DNA of 64,000 nt, taken from NCBI GenBank assembly GCA_031213475.1, contig JARUPZ010000026.1, forward strand, positions 3,428,823 to 3,492,822, read 5' to 3'. The first letter of the stretch is position 1; each line of letters opens with the position of its first letter. A model generated the notes under the pieces. That model made no database searches. It had not been told where the DNA came from and saw nothing but the letters and a program-made list of their open reading frames with translations. This document shows, piece by piece, positions 63,960-64,000 of the stretch. The translations under genes and the position numbers were made by a program. The stretch is from Nereocystis luetkeana. Its lineage: Eukaryota; Sar; Phaeophyceae; Laminariales; Laminariaceae.

Positions 63960-64000
63960 CTATTACGGGAGACCATAGTTAATAGGACCAAATATTGTCG
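63960..64000 (+). mobile_element. Family A MITE, copy 19, cut by the window end
   Basis: TATTACGGGAGACCATAGTT and the start of the core (GGACCAAATATTGTC) are visible. Confidence 0.8.

Larger units (their letters stand above)
63404..64000 (-). other. Flippase intron, cut by the window end
   Basis: Holds a G-run (63484-63502), a family C relic (63511-63610), a left-truncated family A MITE (63625-63717), a TA palindrome around ATATACCAGGGTATAT (63849) and the start of another family A copy at 63960. Confidence 0.75.

Overview
This is a nuclear window from an intron-rich eukaryote. GC-rich exons of mostly 27 to 60 codons sit in introns of roughly 0.5 to 5 kb that are packed with short repeats. 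There are no bacterial-style operons, no phage genes and no CRISPR array. A heterokont alga, especially a brown alga (Phaeophyceae), fits the long introns, GC-rich codon use and Ala/Gly/Ser-rich insertions. That placement is an inference, not proven by any single feature.

Two genes can be supported, both cut by the window edge and arranged tail to tail. (1) On the + strand, the last three coding exons of the beta subunit of mitochondrial succinate-CoA ligase lie at 1236-1396, 4245-4332 and 5319-5357. (2) On the - strand, a very large P4-type ATPase (phospholipid flippase) gene runs from beyond the right edge down to its stop at 11567. I resolved 24 exons of it (63403 to 11567). They carry the A-domain DGETNLK, the PISL-type M4 segment, DKTGTLT, KGADTV, TGDK, GDGAND, most of the C-terminal membrane helices, and a 589-residue low-complexity tail. 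Almost every exon was placed by phase-consistent GT-AG joins. One junction needs a GC-AG intron. Two expected pieces were not found: the segment just before GDGAND and the M10 helix.

Layout: 1-1235 intron or upstream sequence of the ligase gene; 1236-5357 ligase exons; 5358-11566 region between the two 3' ends, with repeats and unrecognised ORFs; 11567-63403 flippase gene; 63404-64000 flippase intron.

Most of the remaining DNA is repetitive. It includes a 19-copy TA-flanked palindromic MITE family (A), a MITE family of about 245 bp with TIR GCGTTCTACGATAGAGGT (B), an 89-bp TTAA-flanked hairpin family (C) twice inserted at the same site inside family B, a roughly 0.2-0.5 kb interspersed element with poly-C ends (E), pentanucleotide GGGTC foldbacks (G), an ATC-rich family (H), and several minisatellites. 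The most unusual observation is a tandem array (about 62360-63295) in the intron that abuts flippase exon 63296-63403. Its 31-bp units look like copies of that exon's own 5' splice-site junction, so the array presents a series of decoy donors. A dispersed odd palindrome, TACCWGGTA, is also strongly over-represented. I saw no defence system or biosynthetic cluster.
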